Notes: generated by a model from the sequence alone, not told the origin. Positions 1-9,297 are shown, numbered from the stretch's first letter. The stretch: DNA of 38,058 nt from Microscillaceae bacterium (GCA_003483885.1 DMXI01000241.1:1-38058), one strand, 5' to 3'. Numbers and translations are program-made.

Positions 1-1499
1 AGGTTATTGGTAATGGCTACCGGGTCACCTCCTGCGCATACTACATTTCGAGCCGATTCGCACACTGCGATCATTGCCCCAATTTTAGGATCAGCTTGTA
101 CATAACGTCCATTACAATCTACTGTAATCACAAGAGCTTTATCCGAACCTTTTACGTGTACCACAGCAGCATCGGCAGGGGCATTGGTAGAGGTGTTGGC
201 AGTTCCTACCATAGAGTCATATTGCTCATATACCCAACGGCGTGATACAATATTGGGGTGTGTCATCAAAAACTTGACAACTGCTGCGTAATCTTCAGGT
301 TCAGGAAGATCCTCTGTTCTGAATTCCTTGTATTCTTTGTAATAAGTAGGCTCTGTATAGCTGTGCTCGTAAATAGGAGCATCTCCGCCCAATACCAAAG
401 CATTGGCTGGAATATCAGCAACCATTTCGCCTTTTTGCCAGAAACGAACGTGTTTGGAATCAGTCACCGTACCAATTTGGACACAGTTCAAGTCCCACTT
501 TTCAAAAATATCTATGATCTCCTGTTCTTTGCCTTTTTCAGCTACTACTAACATTCGCTCTTGCGATTCTGACAACAAAATCTCAAAAGGTAACATATTG
601 GCTTGTCGTAAAGGTACCTTGTCCAGGTCAATGTCCATTCCGTGTTCACCCTTGGCGCTCATTTCAGAAGAAGAACAAATAATACCAGCCGCTCCCATAT
701 CTTGCACGCCTACTACATTACCAGTAGCGATTACTTCCAGGGTAGCTTCCAATAATAGTTTTTCCTGGAAAGGATCACCTACTTGTACCGAAGGCAAATC
801 CTTGGCCGATTCCTCGGTAATATCTTTAGAGGCAAAAGCCGCCCCGTGAATACCATCTTTTCCAGTAGCCGAACCTACAATAAATACCGGATTGCCTACG
901 CCTAAAGCAATGGCGCTGGCGATTTTGTCGGTTTCTACAATACCCGCCGAAAAAGCATTGACCAATGGGTTAGTATTATAAGAAGGATCAAAGTAGATTT
1001 CGCCTCCAACTGTAGGTACTCCAAAGGCGTTGCCGTAGTCTCCAATGCCTTTCACAACCCCACGAAGCAAGTGTTTGGTTTTTTCTAAAGAAATGTCTCC
1101 AAAACGAAGGGTATTGAGTTGGGCAATAGGACGAGCTCCCATCGTGAAAATATCACGGTTGATACCACCTACTCCAGTGGCTGCCCCCTGGTAAGGTTCG
1201 ATAGCCGAGGGGTGATTGTGTGATTCTATTTTGAAAGCGCAAGCCAAACCATTACCTATGTCTACCAAACCCGCGTTTTCTTCTCCCGCTTCGGCCAGCA
1301 TTCGGGGAGAACTTTTGGGAAGTTTCTTCAGCCAAATAATGGAACTTTTGTAGCAGCAATGCTCCGACCACATCACCGAAAAAGCGCTGAGCTCGGTAAA
1401 ATTAGGCGTACGGCCCAATAAGCCCTTAATTTTTTCAAATTCCTCAATTAACAAGCCCAATTGCATGGCTGTTTCAACAGTAGTAAGTTGCTCTTCCAA
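1..1499 (-). CDS. purL: Phosphoribosylformylglycinamidine synthase subunit PurL, 5' part (C-terminus beyond left edge)
   Basis: PurL catalyses the ATP-dependent conversion of FGAR to FGAM, the fourth step of purine synthesis, in the cytosol. About 499 codons are visible. The N-terminal PurL signature LGRTPNFTELSAFSVMWSEHC is followed by the nucleotide/FGAR-binding stretch KIESHNHPSAIEPYQG, then TMGARPIA, GNPVFIVGSATGKDG and GVQDMGAAGI, and the second AIR-synthase-type half follows. This matches the small, B. subtilis-type PurL of roughly 740 residues that works with separate PurS and PurQ; about one third lies outside the window. No ATG occurs at the head. The frame opens with a TTG at 1499 (LEEQLTTVETAM), and the first ATG is at 1466, so the start is uncertain. 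The reading frame is intact over the visible part. It is divergent from the DinB gene. Confidence 0.95.
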   Translation of the reverse strand, partial: MEEQLTTVETAMQLGLLIEEFEKIKGLLGRTPNFTELSAFSVMWSEHCCYKSSIIWLKKLPKSSPRMLAEAGEENAGLVDIGNGLACAFKIESHNHPSAIEPYQGAATGVGGINRDIFTMGARPIAQLNTLRFGDISLEKTKHLLRGVVKGIGDYGNAFGVPTVGGEIYFDPSYNTNPLVNAFSAGIVETDKIASAIALGVGNPVFIVGSATGKDGIHGAAFASKDITEESAKDLPSVQVGDPFQEKLLLEATLEVIATGNVVGVQDMGAAGIICSSSEMSAKGEHGMDIDLDKVPLRQANMLPFEILLSESQERMLVVAEKGKEQEIIDIFEKWDLNCVQIGTVTDSKHVRFWQKGEMVADIPANALVLGGDAPIYEHSYTEPTYYKEYKEFRTEDLPEPEDYAAVVKFLMTHPNIVSRRWVYEQYDSMVGTANTSTNAPADAAVVHVKGSDKALVITVDCNGRYVQADPKIGAMIAVCESARNVVCAGGDPVAITNN

Positions 1500-1737
1500 A
1501 GTATTAATTTTAAAGTTTTAACTCTTTGAATTTAGAAAACAGGACGTGTTTATTCTCCTGTGTATTGGTGCAGCAAAAATACAGTAATTGACTTAATTTT
1601 ATAAAACCAACGATATTATTTTTAGTAAGAGCAAAGGTGAACTGAAAAGTATTGTACATAAAGCAGATCGAAACCCACGAAAAATCAATATATTAAGCAA
1701 CAAACAATCAATTTATTACCACAAATTCCTTGTGTTT

Positions 1738-2268
1738 ATGGAGATTACTGATATCAATGATTTTTTAGATTATTATAAAAAAGTTCGCAAGCGTACCCTG
1801 CGGCTTATTAAGCATATTCCTGCCGATAAAATTGAATGGAGTTATCATCCTGATAAATTTACTTTTGGTGATTTGATTCGCCACCTGGCCAACACTGAGC
1901 GCTACATGTATTGCGAAAATGTATGTTTTAGACCCAGTCTTTATCCTGGCCACGGAACCGAGTTTGCCGAAGGATATGATAATATTGTGGCTTACCTCAA
2001 CGAAAAACACCAGGAATCTTTGGAGGTTTTGGGGCAAATTACCTCTGAGGATTTACAAAAGAAATGTACGACTCCAGGTGGAGTAGCCTTGCGGGTGTGG
2101 AAGTGGTTGCGATTGATGGCCGAACACGAAATTCACCATAGAGGTCAAATGTATACATATCTTGGCTTTTTGGGCGAAACTGTACCTTCTATTTATGGCC
2201 TTACCGAACAAGAAATGCACGCCAACAGTATCAAGCAACAACAAGAAACCCAAGAACAGAAACAATAA
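1738..2268 (+). CDS. DinB-family (YfiT/DinB-like) metal-binding four-helix protein
   Basis: This is a 176-residue DinB-superfamily protein, a fold that binds a divalent metal with three histidines and includes thiol-dependent transferases such as bacillithiol or mycothiol S-transferases and YfiT-like hydrolases. From the ATG at 1738, the likely ligands are H49 in FGDLIRHLANTERY and H130/H134 in AEHEIHHRGQMYTYL, which is the canonical DinB spacing. There is no signal peptide, so it is cytosolic. The C-terminus is a Gln-rich tail (QQQETQEQKQ). A GTG six bases upstream (1732) is also in frame, but ATG is preferred. The gene stands alone, divergent from purL and followed directly by a terminator shared with the convergent T9SS gene. 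The substrate cannot be read from the sequence. Confidence 0.85.
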   Translation: MEITDINDFLDYYKKVRKRTLRLIKHIPADKIEWSYHPDKFTFGDLIRHLANTERYMYCENVCFRPSLYPGHGTEFAEGYDNIVAYLNEKHQESLEVLGQITSEDLQKKCTTPGGVALRVWKWLRLMAEHEIHHRGQMYTYLGFLGETVPSIYGLTEQEMHANSIKQQQETQEQKQ

Positions 2269-2297
2269 AACCTGAGTCATTTGACTCAGGCTTTATT
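2265..2297. terminator. Bidirectional intrinsic terminator between the DinB gene and the T9SS propeller gene
   Basis: The stem CCTGAGTC / GACTCAGG (2271-2278 and 2283-2290) closes a 4-nt loop. It is flanked by an A-rich stretch on the left and CTTTATT on the right, so it can serve both convergent genes. It overlaps the DinB stop codon region. Confidence 0.8.
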
Positions 2298-2323
2298 CAT
2301 ATAAAATAGTTTAACTAGAACAT

Positions 2324-5300
2324 TTATTTGACAACTACTCTACGAGTCGTGACACCGTTACTTGCAATAACCTGGATGTAATACACGCCTTTTTTCTGAA
2401 CATTAATTTGGTCTAGAGAACCTTTGTTACTTAGGCTTTGCTGCATTACTACTTTACCTTGGCTATTGATTATTCTTAGATAAGCAGCCCCTTGTATCTC
2501 ACGGTCAAAAGCGATTCTAAACTGCCCGCTACTTGGGTTAGGAAAAACGTGAATTTCATTGGGAATTACCTCTTGTGATAATCTTGGTGTGGGAGACAAA
2601 GGATTATTGATAGTACTTCCACCAACCACTACAATGGTATAATCCTCAACTTCACCTGTCCATCCATTGCCACAAGGAGTAGAGAGTGCATTACCATAAG
2701 ATAAACGAATACGCATACGCGTCGAACCAATAGCTGCATTGCCAGGAACCGGCAAAGCACTGTTGTAAGGTCCTGAACCACTGATTACCCTGGCTTCGCC
2801 TGCATCATCAAAATCTCCGTCCTGGTTCCAGTCTACCCAAATGCTCAATTTGCTACCACTCCAGCTCACACTTGGCGTAATACTAAAGCTTTGGCTTGAA
2901 CCACGTGTAACCGTAGTAGATTGTGAAGTATAGTTACCATAACCACTAGAACCAGAGCTATTATTAATACTACCCATTGTTACATTCGTAATGTGCTCAC
3001 TGTTTGTATTGTTTGCTCGAGCAGCACAATAGTTTACAGGAGCGCTTACCGTGATTGTTGTTATTTTGGTATTGCTTCCTTCACTATTGGTAGCAGTTAA
3101 TTGTACTACATAAGTTCCTGCTGTGTTCCAGGTAACACTTGGATTGTTGGAGGTGCTACTGGCAGGGTTTCCACTTGGGAAGGTCCACGAAATACTGGTA
3201 GCATTGGTAGAAGTATTGCTAAAGTTTACTGTCTGCCCTACTTGAGGCGCAGTAGTGCTAGCAGTAAAATTAGCTACAGGCAGGTTTCCACCTCCGCCTC
3301 CGCCAGTTTTTTCTCCTGCTCTAATCGGAATACCAGCCTGTCTTTCATAAGCGAAATCTAATACCGTTAGGTCTCCATTAGAAGATACTGATAGTTGCAA
3401 CCACCCATAGTGAGTGTTATTATTAAGGGTAATTCGTACGCCTAAGTAACCAGTTTTGCCAAACCAAGTCTGATGACCAGGACTTGCTATGATAGGTTGC
3501 CCACCTCCCCAAGAACTACCTGAGCTAATCAGGGTTCCTGCATTAAGGAGTAATGCATTGTCGGCATTATCGGTAACAGCCCCTCTGCTATAAGTTTCCA
3601 GTCTTAATACTGCCCCTCCATTTGGTCGCCACATGCCAAAGGTATTACCTGTTGCAATGGTCGAAAACGTTTTCCAGGTTTCAGTAGACGCCAACGATGG
3701 GTCAGGAGAAAAGTCCTGATAAGCAATGTCTGCGTTATAATCATTTACCGTGATGTAACCATTTTTTACTTCAGTGTCTGAACCAGCATTGTTGGTGGCG
3801 GTAAGGGTCACCCGATAAGTTCCAGGCGTAGCATAAGAAACGCTTGGAGATTGATAAGAAGTACTCGTTAGTACCTGTCCACCAGAAAAAGACCAATTCC
3901 AGCTAGAAGGATTGTTAGTAGATTGATCGGTAAATTGTACTACCCCTCCTACAGTAATGTTGGTAACATTGGCAGAAAAGTTAGCATTAGGGCGACTATC
4001 ACCAGGAGAGTTATAAAGGTCTACCTTCCAGATACCGCGGCCAAAAGTACTGGCAAATAGTTTTTGACTCCCTTCGTGGATGATAAGCTCTGAAATAGGC
4101 GTATTGGGTAATCCATTGTTAAATGATTGCCAAGCTGCATTTGTACTGGTACGGTAATAAATGCCTACATCCATTCCTATATACAAAGCATTGTTGGAGC
4201 CCTTTTCGTAAGCTAATGCATTGGTAGGAATTTGAGGCAAGGTCCCACTAATATTTGTCCAAGCACTTCCCGCATTACTAGACTCGTACACTCTTTTGCT
4301 ATCGCCTACTCTTGAATAGCCAATGGCTACTCTTTCTGGATTGTCAGGGTGCACCGCAATATCGTTTACCCAGGCATCGGTATCAGTATTGGTAATCACT
4401 TGCCAGCTAGAACCGCCATTTTTGGTGCGCCATATTTTGTTTTTACTACTTACATAGATATAGTTGGAATTAGAAGGAGATACGGCCAATTTATCAATTG
4501 CGTTATCAAACATTCCACCACCAAAATCACCAATCTTGGTCCAGGTTTGCATACCATCCGTGGTTTTAAAAACCTTTCCATAGCGTAGTCCTACATACAA
4601 AATATTAGGATTGGTATGGTCCATTTCATAGGGAGTTACAAAAACCCCATATACATTTTGACCATTATCTTGGGGAAGTGGAACTGCTACATTTCCTCCA
4701 CCTTGACCTCCATTGGTTGATTTAAACCAAACTTCGGCATTTTGCTGACAACCATACACAATATTTTCATTGTTAAAGTTTACGGCGCAATAGCCCCCGT
4801 CAGCGCCGCGCCATTCGTGCCATCTACCACCTGTATATACGGTAGTACCATTGTCTTGAGAACCTCCTACAATTTTATTGGCGTTTTGCTTAGCGATGGC
4901 AAATGAATAAAACTGACGGTTGTTGATGCCTTCGGTGAAGTCAACAAAACTAGTACCCTTGTCAGAAGACTTTGTTACTAATCCGTCGGAGCATACATAC
5001 AATACGCCACTCACATATTTCATTACATGAATATCGGCATGTACATAACCTAACCCTTCGGAGTTGGCCCTGGGTAACCACCAATCCGCGTTTTTTGCCC
5101 AAGTTCTACCACTGTCAAAAGAACGAAAGCCATCTACAGCTCCTATGTGTACTTCATTAGGGTCAGTGTCTGATACCGCCAAACCCATATCATACCATAT
5201 TTGATTGGTTGTATTAGGAGTATTAGCTTGTAAAGCATAACTGGCCCCACTATTGGTAGAGCGATACATAGCAGTACCTGTCCAGGCATATACTATATTA

Positions 5301-6358
5301 GGATTAGCCGGAGTAACTGCCACCTTTACCCGATTACTGGTAGAGGCGGTGGGTACACTGCTTATGTTTGAAAAATTGTTGCCACCATCAGTAGATCTAA
5401 AAACGCGATCCGTAGTAGCGTATACAATGTTAGGGTTAGTAGGGTGGAACTCTACGTCACGAATGCTCGCATTAGAGGCAAAGCCATTCACTGTATTCCA
5501 GGTAACACCACCATTGGTCGTTTTATAGAGCCCTCCCTGAGCTGCGGCCAAAAGTATGTTGGAATTGCTTGGGTGCATTACGAGCTTATAAATAGTTTTT
5601 TGGTCAGATATAGCCCAGGTGAGCCCGGTTTGCTGCCAGGTGTCGCCTCCATCAACCGACTTGATCACCCCAGTACTACGGGTATCCCAGGCTCGTTCGT
5701 TATCTCCAGTAGCAATGAATATGGTATTGTTATTAGTACCCGGAACAACGACAATACCTGCAACTCCTAACGAAGGTTGATTGTCTGTTTTGTTGCTCCA
5801 GGTTTGTCCACCATTAGTGGTTTTCCATAAACCTCCTGAAGGAGTTCCGGCAAGGACAAAATTGGAGTTGGATGGGTCAACATAAATGTCGGTAAAACGA
5901 CCAATTCCCGGAGCCCAGTGGCCGGTGATGTCTTTCCAGGTTTTAGGACCTACCTCTTGCCAGGTACTGTTGGCTGCTCTGGTTCTTTGGTTTCCGGTTC
6001 TTTGCCGTTCAGCTTTTCGGAACCGTTCTACCTCTTTCCAAACCATGCCAAGGTTAACGTTGTCACGTATTCCCGAAGGATAAAATCGAGGTTCATTGTG
6101 ATACAGCCATCTTTGATACTGCTTAAAACCCGAACCCTTTTTCTTTTTATCGATGTTTTTAAAATGAGCATTTGCTGCTTTTTTTACATCATAAAAATTG
6201 ACGTGGGGATCAGCCATTAATTCGTATAGCTGTTTTTTGTTAGTGATTTTTGGTTGGTTTTGAGCCGTAAGTGAGAGCCCCCCAGACCAAATCATGAGCC
6301 AAAGTAAGGCCATGAGTTTTCCATTAAAGAAAAACTTTCTTTTTGTTTTGTGTAACAT
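2324..6358 (-). CDS. Secreted BNR/sortilin-type propeller protein with PKD, GEVED and T9SS sorting domains
   Basis: This is a 1344-residue exported protein. An N-terminal signal peptide (basic KTKRKFFF, then LMALLWLMIWSGG, ending near LTAQ) is followed by a region of about 600 residues rich in BNR/Asp-box motifs such as TTNGGQTW, STDGGNNF, SFDSGRTW and TTDGMQTW. These are the blades of a VPS10/sortilin- or GH74-like beta-propeller. Then come a PKD domain (about 785-865), a beta-rich domain with GYLGVRITLNNNTHYGWLQL, a Gly linker, a second PKD domain (about 1018-1095), a GEVED domain (VDWNQDGDFDDAGEARV...GEVEDYTIVV) and a C-terminal T9SS type A domain (IHVFPNPSSGQFRI...GVYYIQV...RRVVVK). It is therefore probably moved across the outer membrane by the gliding/type IX system and anchored or released. 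Propellers of this kind occur in peptidases' partners, xyloglucanases and adhesins; I cannot assign a substrate. The gene is monocistronic, with a 29-nt inverted repeat upstream of its start. Confidence 0.9.
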   Translation of the reverse strand: MLHKTKRKFFFNGKLMALLWLMIWSGGLSLTAQNQPKITNKKQLYELMADPHVNFYDVKKAANAHFKNIDKKKKGSGFKQYQRWLYHNEPRFYPSGIRDNVNLGMVWKEVERFRKAERQRTGNQRTRAANSTWQEVGPKTWKDITGHWAPGIGRFTDIYVDPSNSNFVLAGTPSGGLWKTTNGGQTWSNKTDNQPSLGVAGIVVVPGTNNNTIFIATGDNERAWDTRSTGVIKSVDGGDTWQQTGLTWAISDQKTIYKLVMHPSNSNILLAAAQGGLYKTTNGGVTWNTVNGFASNASIRDVEFHPTNPNIVYATTDRVFRSTDGGNNFSNISSVPTASTSNRVKVAVTPANPNIVYAWTGTAMYRSTNSGASYALQANTPNTTNQIWYDMGLAVSDTDPNEVHIGAVDGFRSFDSGRTWAKNADWWLPRANSEGLGYVHADIHVMKYVSGVLYVCSDGLVTKSSDKGTSFVDFTEGINNRQFYSFAIAKQNANKIVGGSQDNGTTVYTGGRWHEWRGADGGYCAVNFNNENIVYGCQQNAEVWFKSTNGGQGGGNVAVPLPQDNGQNVYGVFVTPYEMDHTNPNILYVGLRYGKVFKTTDGMQTWTKIGDFGGGMFDNAIDKLAVSPSNSNYIYVSSKNKIWRTKNGGSSWQVITNTDTDAWVNDIAVHPDNPERVAIGYSRVGDSKRVYESSNAGSAWTNISGTLPQIPTNALAYEKGSNNALYIGMDVGIYYRTSTNAAWQSFNNGLPNTPISELIIHEGSQKLFASTFGRGIWKVDLYNSPGDSRPNANFSANVTNITVGGVVQFTDQSTNNPSSWNWSFSGGQVLTSTSYQSPSVSYATPGTYRVTLTATNNAGSDTEVKNGYITVNDYNADIAYQDFSPDPSLASTETWKTFSTIATGNTFGMWRPNGGAVLRLETYSRGAVTDNADNALLLNAGTLISSGSSWGGGQPIIASPGHQTWFGKTGYLGVRITLNNNTHYGWLQLSVSSNGDLTVLDFAYERQAGIPIRAGEKTGGGGGGNLPVANFTASTTAPQVGQTVNFSNTSTNATSISWTFPSGNPASSTSNNPSVTWNTAGTYVVQLTATNSEGSNTKITTITVSAPVNYCAARANNTNSEHITNVTMGSINNSSGSSGYGNYTSQSTTVTRGSSQSFSITPSVSWSGSKLSIWVDWNQDGDFDDAGEARVISGSGPYNSALPVPGNAAIGSTRMRIRLSYGNALSTPCGNGWTGEVEDYTIVVVGGSTINNPLSPTPRLSQEVIPNEIHVFPNPSSGQFRIAFDREIQGAAYLRIINSQGKVVMQQSLSNKGSLDQINVQKKGVYYIQVIASNGVTTRRVVVK

Positions 6359-6712
6359 AATAATTGGGTGTTTGTATTTTATTTAGGTGTTTTCGTAAAA
6401 TGTCATTCTGATATTTTACGATTTGTCCGAATATAATTCTTGAAAAGGTGAATGCCTACTTTGAGCTAATATCGGTAGATGCTTCGATAAGATAATACTA
6501 ATTACAACAGTGTTGCATTAAGAAAGGAAAAGCAACCATAAGCAAGAGGTGTAATTAATAATTGGTGGCTACTGCTAAATAGTAGGTTGTAATGGCTAAA
6601 AGTTTTTTGATAGTTTTTGCCTAAGCATTTCACATACGACCTTGTTGATCCAACACTTAAGTGCAGCTAAGCAAAAGGGTAATTCACGTTAAACTGCTTA
6701 TCAGTCTTGTAA
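6359..6712. other. Intergenic region upstream of the T9SS gene
   Basis: No gene is seen in these 354 bases. They hold the promoter region of the minus-strand T9SS gene, a 9-bp inverted repeat (6393-6421) and a perfect 10-bp palindrome CACTTAAGTG at 6654-6663, just downstream of the small membrane-protein gene. No convincing intrinsic terminator for the latter gene was found. Confidence 0.6.
6393..6421. promoter_or_regulatory. Inverted repeat upstream of the T9SS propeller gene
   Basis: TCGTAAAAT (6393-6401) and ATTTTACGA (6413-6421) are exact complements separated by 11 nt, 35-63 nt before the minus-strand ATG at 6358. It has no T-tract, so an operator or a 5'-UTR hairpin is more likely than a terminator. 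The sequence shows the symmetry only; the role is inferred. Confidence 0.45.
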
Positions 6713-7198
6713 TCAGGATTGCTGCGAAGAACGGTATTCATTTAACCCGTTCTGAATAAGTTGGAATACGGCTTGATGACGAGTTTTGAGGCTATTGGCT
6801 GAGATTTGGACAGGAGAACCATAAAACCTGGAGTTGAGCACTAAAAACATACGCTTGAGCGGTGCTTTGGTCTTTTGAGTATATTTTTTGGCATCTTTCA
6901 CTTTTATACGGATAAAGTGTTGCCCTCTTACTGTCAACTCGGTTACCGTATCCATGTCTTCCCAGGCAATGAACCCAAGACTTATAAAAGAGCTATTGTC
7001 AAAAATACCTGTTTCGTGGATGACCAATCCTGGTTTACGATCTTTATATTTCTGAAAGAGAAACAAAGACCCACCCCCAAAGAAAAGTAAGCCAATTGCT
7101 CCTATCCCTAAATTAATAATGAAATAGATAGGGTCGTCTCGTTCCTGGAGGGTAAGAATTATAAAAAATAGCGACCCCAAAGCCATAATAATCGCCAA
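6713..7198 (-). CDS. STM3941-like small membrane protein, 5' end uncertain
   Basis: About 161 residues can be read from a TTG at 7198. The N-terminus has two hydrophobic segments (ALGSLFFIILTL and FIINLGIGAIGLLFFGGGSLFLF), followed by a soluble PH-like region (PGLVIHETGIFDNSSFISLGFIAWEDMDTV...). This resembles the STM3941 family of Bacteroidetes proteins, whose function is unknown. The open frame extends upstream to TGA at about 7256 and reads HERNKIALHKGSILTLAILAIIMALG, which looks like the missing family N-terminus, but it contains no ATG, GTG or earlier TTG. An ATG exists at 7251 in the neighbouring frame (ATG AAA GAA ACA AGA TAG). A one-base loss, a non-standard start or a truncated start at 7198 are all possible. 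It is the last gene of the minus-strand run from the sirtuin, 98 nt after the aminotransferase stop. Confidence 0.65.
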   Translation of the reverse strand: MAIIMALGSLFFIILTLQERDDPIYFIINLGIGAIGLLFFGGGSLFLFQKYKDRKPGLVIHETGIFDNSSFISLGFIAWEDMDTVTELTVRGQHFIRIKVKDAKKYTQKTKAPLKRMFLVLNSRFYGSPVQISANSLKTRHQAVFQLIQNGLNEYRSSQQS

Positions 7199-7296
7199 AA
7201 TCGCTAGAGTTAGAATACTACCTTTGTGTAGCGCTATCTTGTTTCTTTCATGTCAGGTGAATGCCTCAGAGATTACAGATACATAAAGCATCCAGA

Positions 7297-8505
7297 TTAA
7301 CTATGCTCAATGCGGGTATGTACCAAAATAATCTTTTTGACAACCCCACACAATTGCTCAATCTCTTTCTCAGTATTATAATAATGTACCGAAGCACGCA
7401 CCAAGTGGTCTAAACCACGGTCTTGCATATCAAGCAAGGTGCCATTGGCCACAATAAGTGATACATTGATTCCTTCTTCCCGAAGCTTTTGCTTGATAAA
7501 CTCAGTCTTGATACCCTTAACCCCAAAAGAAACAATGCCACCTTTTACTTGCCCTAAATCCTGCACAGTTACGTTGGGTATTTCTGCAAGTTGTTTTCTT
7601 AACAGGTCTCCCAATTGTTGGATGCGTTGCCAGATATTATCTAAGCCCAGCTCCAGCGCATATTGTACGGCTGCCGAAAGCCCCATTCTATTGGCAGGAT
7701 TGTATTCATAATATTCAAACTTGCGGGCATCCTGGCGTAGTTCATAAGTATCGGTCGTGGTCCATTCGGCGGCAAACATGTCAACTTCCCGAGGTTCAAG
7801 AGTCTCTAGCAGACTTTCACGAACATATAAAAAACCTGTACCACGAGGTGCTCTCAGGTATTTTCTGCCTGTGGCTGATAGCATATCGCAACCAATTTTT
7901 TGTACATCTATAGGCATTTGCCCTACCGATTGGCAAGCGTCGAGCAAGTATAAAACCCCATATTTTTTGGCCAGTTTACCCACTTCTTCTGCGGGGTTTA
8001 CCAACCCTCCATTGGTAGGAATGTGGGTAATGCTAATGAGCTTAATTGTTTTTTGTTGATCTTCTGCCAACATTTTTTCCAAAGCTGTGATTGAAACTTG
8101 CCCCGATTCATCATTTGGAATCACTTCAATATCAACTTGTTGGGTTTTGGCCAAATGCAAGTAGTTGATATAGTTAGTGGCATATTCGGCCTTGGCAGTT
8201 ACAATGCGATCTCCTGGCTGGAAGGTAAGCGAAAAAAAGGCTTTTACCCAAGCAGTGGTGGCACTTTCCAACAAAGCTATTTCTTGAGGTTGGGCGTTAA
8301 TGAGTTGTGCTACCCTTTGATAGGTGTGGTTTAACTGTTTTCGAAAATGATCTACGGCTTCATAGCCTCCTTGATTAATTTCGTAGTTCAGGTAGTTTTG
8401 CTGAGCCTCAATCACCGCTTGAGGCATCAATGCCGAACCAGCGTTATTGAAATGTATCACGTGAGCACAACCAGGAGTTTCGGAGCGTAGTTTCTCGATG
8501 TTCAT
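7297..8505 (-). CDS. Class V aminotransferase / cysteine desulfurase-like PLP enzyme
   Basis: This is a 402-residue fold-type I PLP enzyme. Expected elements are in order: FNNAGSALMP near residue 20; LLESATTAW (about 79-86); the motif HIPTNGGLVNP (H161); the PLP-N1-binding aspartate in LLDACQSVGQ (D189, Q192); and the Schiff-base lysine in LSATGRKYLRAPRGTGFLYV (K215). RAPRGTGFL is typical of the isopenicillin-N-epimerase/SufS-like branch. No conserved catalytic cysteine of a desulfurase could be identified with confidence, so the reaction (desulfurase, lyase or epimerase) is open. It is cytosolic. It starts 88 nt downstream of the CpdA-like gene on the same strand and may be co-transcribed with it and the sirtuin gene. 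Confidence 0.88.
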   Translation of the reverse strand: MNIEKLRSETPGCAHVIHFNNAGSALMPQAVIEAQQNYLNYEINQGGYEAVDHFRKQLNHTYQRVAQLINAQPQEIALLESATTAWVKAFFSLTFQPGDRIVTAKAEYATNYINYLHLAKTQQVDIEVIPNDESGQVSITALEKMLAEDQQKTIKLISITHIPTNGGLVNPAEEVGKLAKKYGVLYLLDACQSVGQMPIDVQKIGCDMLSATGRKYLRAPRGTGFLYVRESLLETLEPREVDMFAAEWTTTDTYELRQDARKFEYYEYNPANRMGLSAAVQYALELGLDNIWQRIQQLGDLLRKQLAEIPNVTVQDLGQVKGGIVSFGVKGIKTEFIKQKLREEGINVSLIVANGTLLDMQDRGLDHLVRASVHYYNTEKEIEQLCGVVKKIILVHTRIEHS

Positions 8506-8593
8506 TGTAGGGTATTTGTGGTCTAGTTACTTAAATGTCTTAATACACAAAACTAATAAATTCACCGATTTAAACAATCAGGTTCTGAAAGAC

Positions 8594-9295
8594 TTATTTA
8601 GAGGACTTTGTATGAGAAAACAACGGTGTAACAATCCTTTGTAAGCTGGTTTCTATTTCGCCCTCCTGGGTAAGGTCTATCACTCGGTATTGAAATATAA
8701 TATCGTTGTTTTGAGGATTGGTAGGAGAGATAGAAGGGGAAGCCATAAACCAAATGTTGTTGCGTTCTACCATAAATTCGTGCGCAATATGCCCAAACAA
8801 TACCGCCTTGACGTGATAATAGCTGTCTATGATTTTGAGAAAGTGGGAGGCATTTTTGAGCAAATCGCGGGGAGAGGTAAGGGTACGAATAGCCAATGGA
8901 TGATGGCGTAAAGTAACTACACACGGATGCGCCCAGGATTCCTCCAAATCATTTTCTAAAAAAGACAATGCGTCATCAGACAACAGACCACTCGTAAGCT
9001 CGGGGGTATAGCTGTTCAACATCACAAAGTGAATTTCTTTTACATTGAGGGCAATGGTTTTTTCGTGGGCTACCCATTGAAAAGGAATACCGGTTTTTTG
9101 CAGCAAGTGTAATGTTTCGCTACGGCGCTGTCGGGCAATTTCACTGGTAATAATCAACATGTCAGGTTTTTTGCCTAACTGTGAAATATGTTTGAGTAAA
9201 GCTTCTAGTATAACCAGTGGGTCAGTATTCTGACTGTAAGCATTGGTAAGCAAAAAAGGATCAGTAAATTGTACAATACGTATCGTATCATCCAT
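8594..9295 (-). CDS. CpdA-like calcineurin-fold protein with lost metal ligands (probable pseudoenzyme)
   Basis: This is a 233-residue protein whose layout follows the 3',5'-cyclic-nucleotide phosphodiesterase CpdA from end to end: IRIVQFTD, PDMLIITSEIA, GIPFQWVAHEKT, VMLNSYTPELTSGLLSDDALSFLENDL, VVTLRHHPLAI, AVLFGHIAHEFMVERNNIWFMASPSISP and YRVIDLTQEGEIET. The metal-binding signatures are broken. TD-x-H has become TDPF (11-14), GD-x-x-D is TSEIA (50-54), GNHD is AHEK (76-79), and GH-x-H is GHIA (168-171) with a displaced H172; only HH131-132 and H169 remain. It is therefore likely inactive on phosphodiesters, perhaps a binding or regulatory relic. Start: ATG at 9295 is preferred over a TTG at 9301 that overlaps the sirtuin stop. 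With ATG the two genes are 2 nt apart, so they are almost surely translated from one mRNA. Confidence 0.75.
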   Translation of the reverse strand: MDDTIRIVQFTDPFLLTNAYSQNTDPLVILEALLKHISQLGKKPDMLIITSEIARQRRSETLHLLQKTGIPFQWVAHEKTIALNVKEIHFVMLNSYTPELTSGLLSDDALSFLENDLEESWAHPCVVTLRHHPLAIRTLTSPRDLLKNASHFLKIIDSYYHVKAVLFGHIAHEFMVERNNIWFMASPSISPTNPQNNDIIFQYRVIDLTQEGEIETSLQRIVTPLFSHTKSSK

Positions 9296-9297
9296 AA

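Noticed and set aside
258..849. Two plus-strand open frames at the left edge
   Set aside because: They lie opposite the continuous, well-conserved purL frame and have no family-like sequence.
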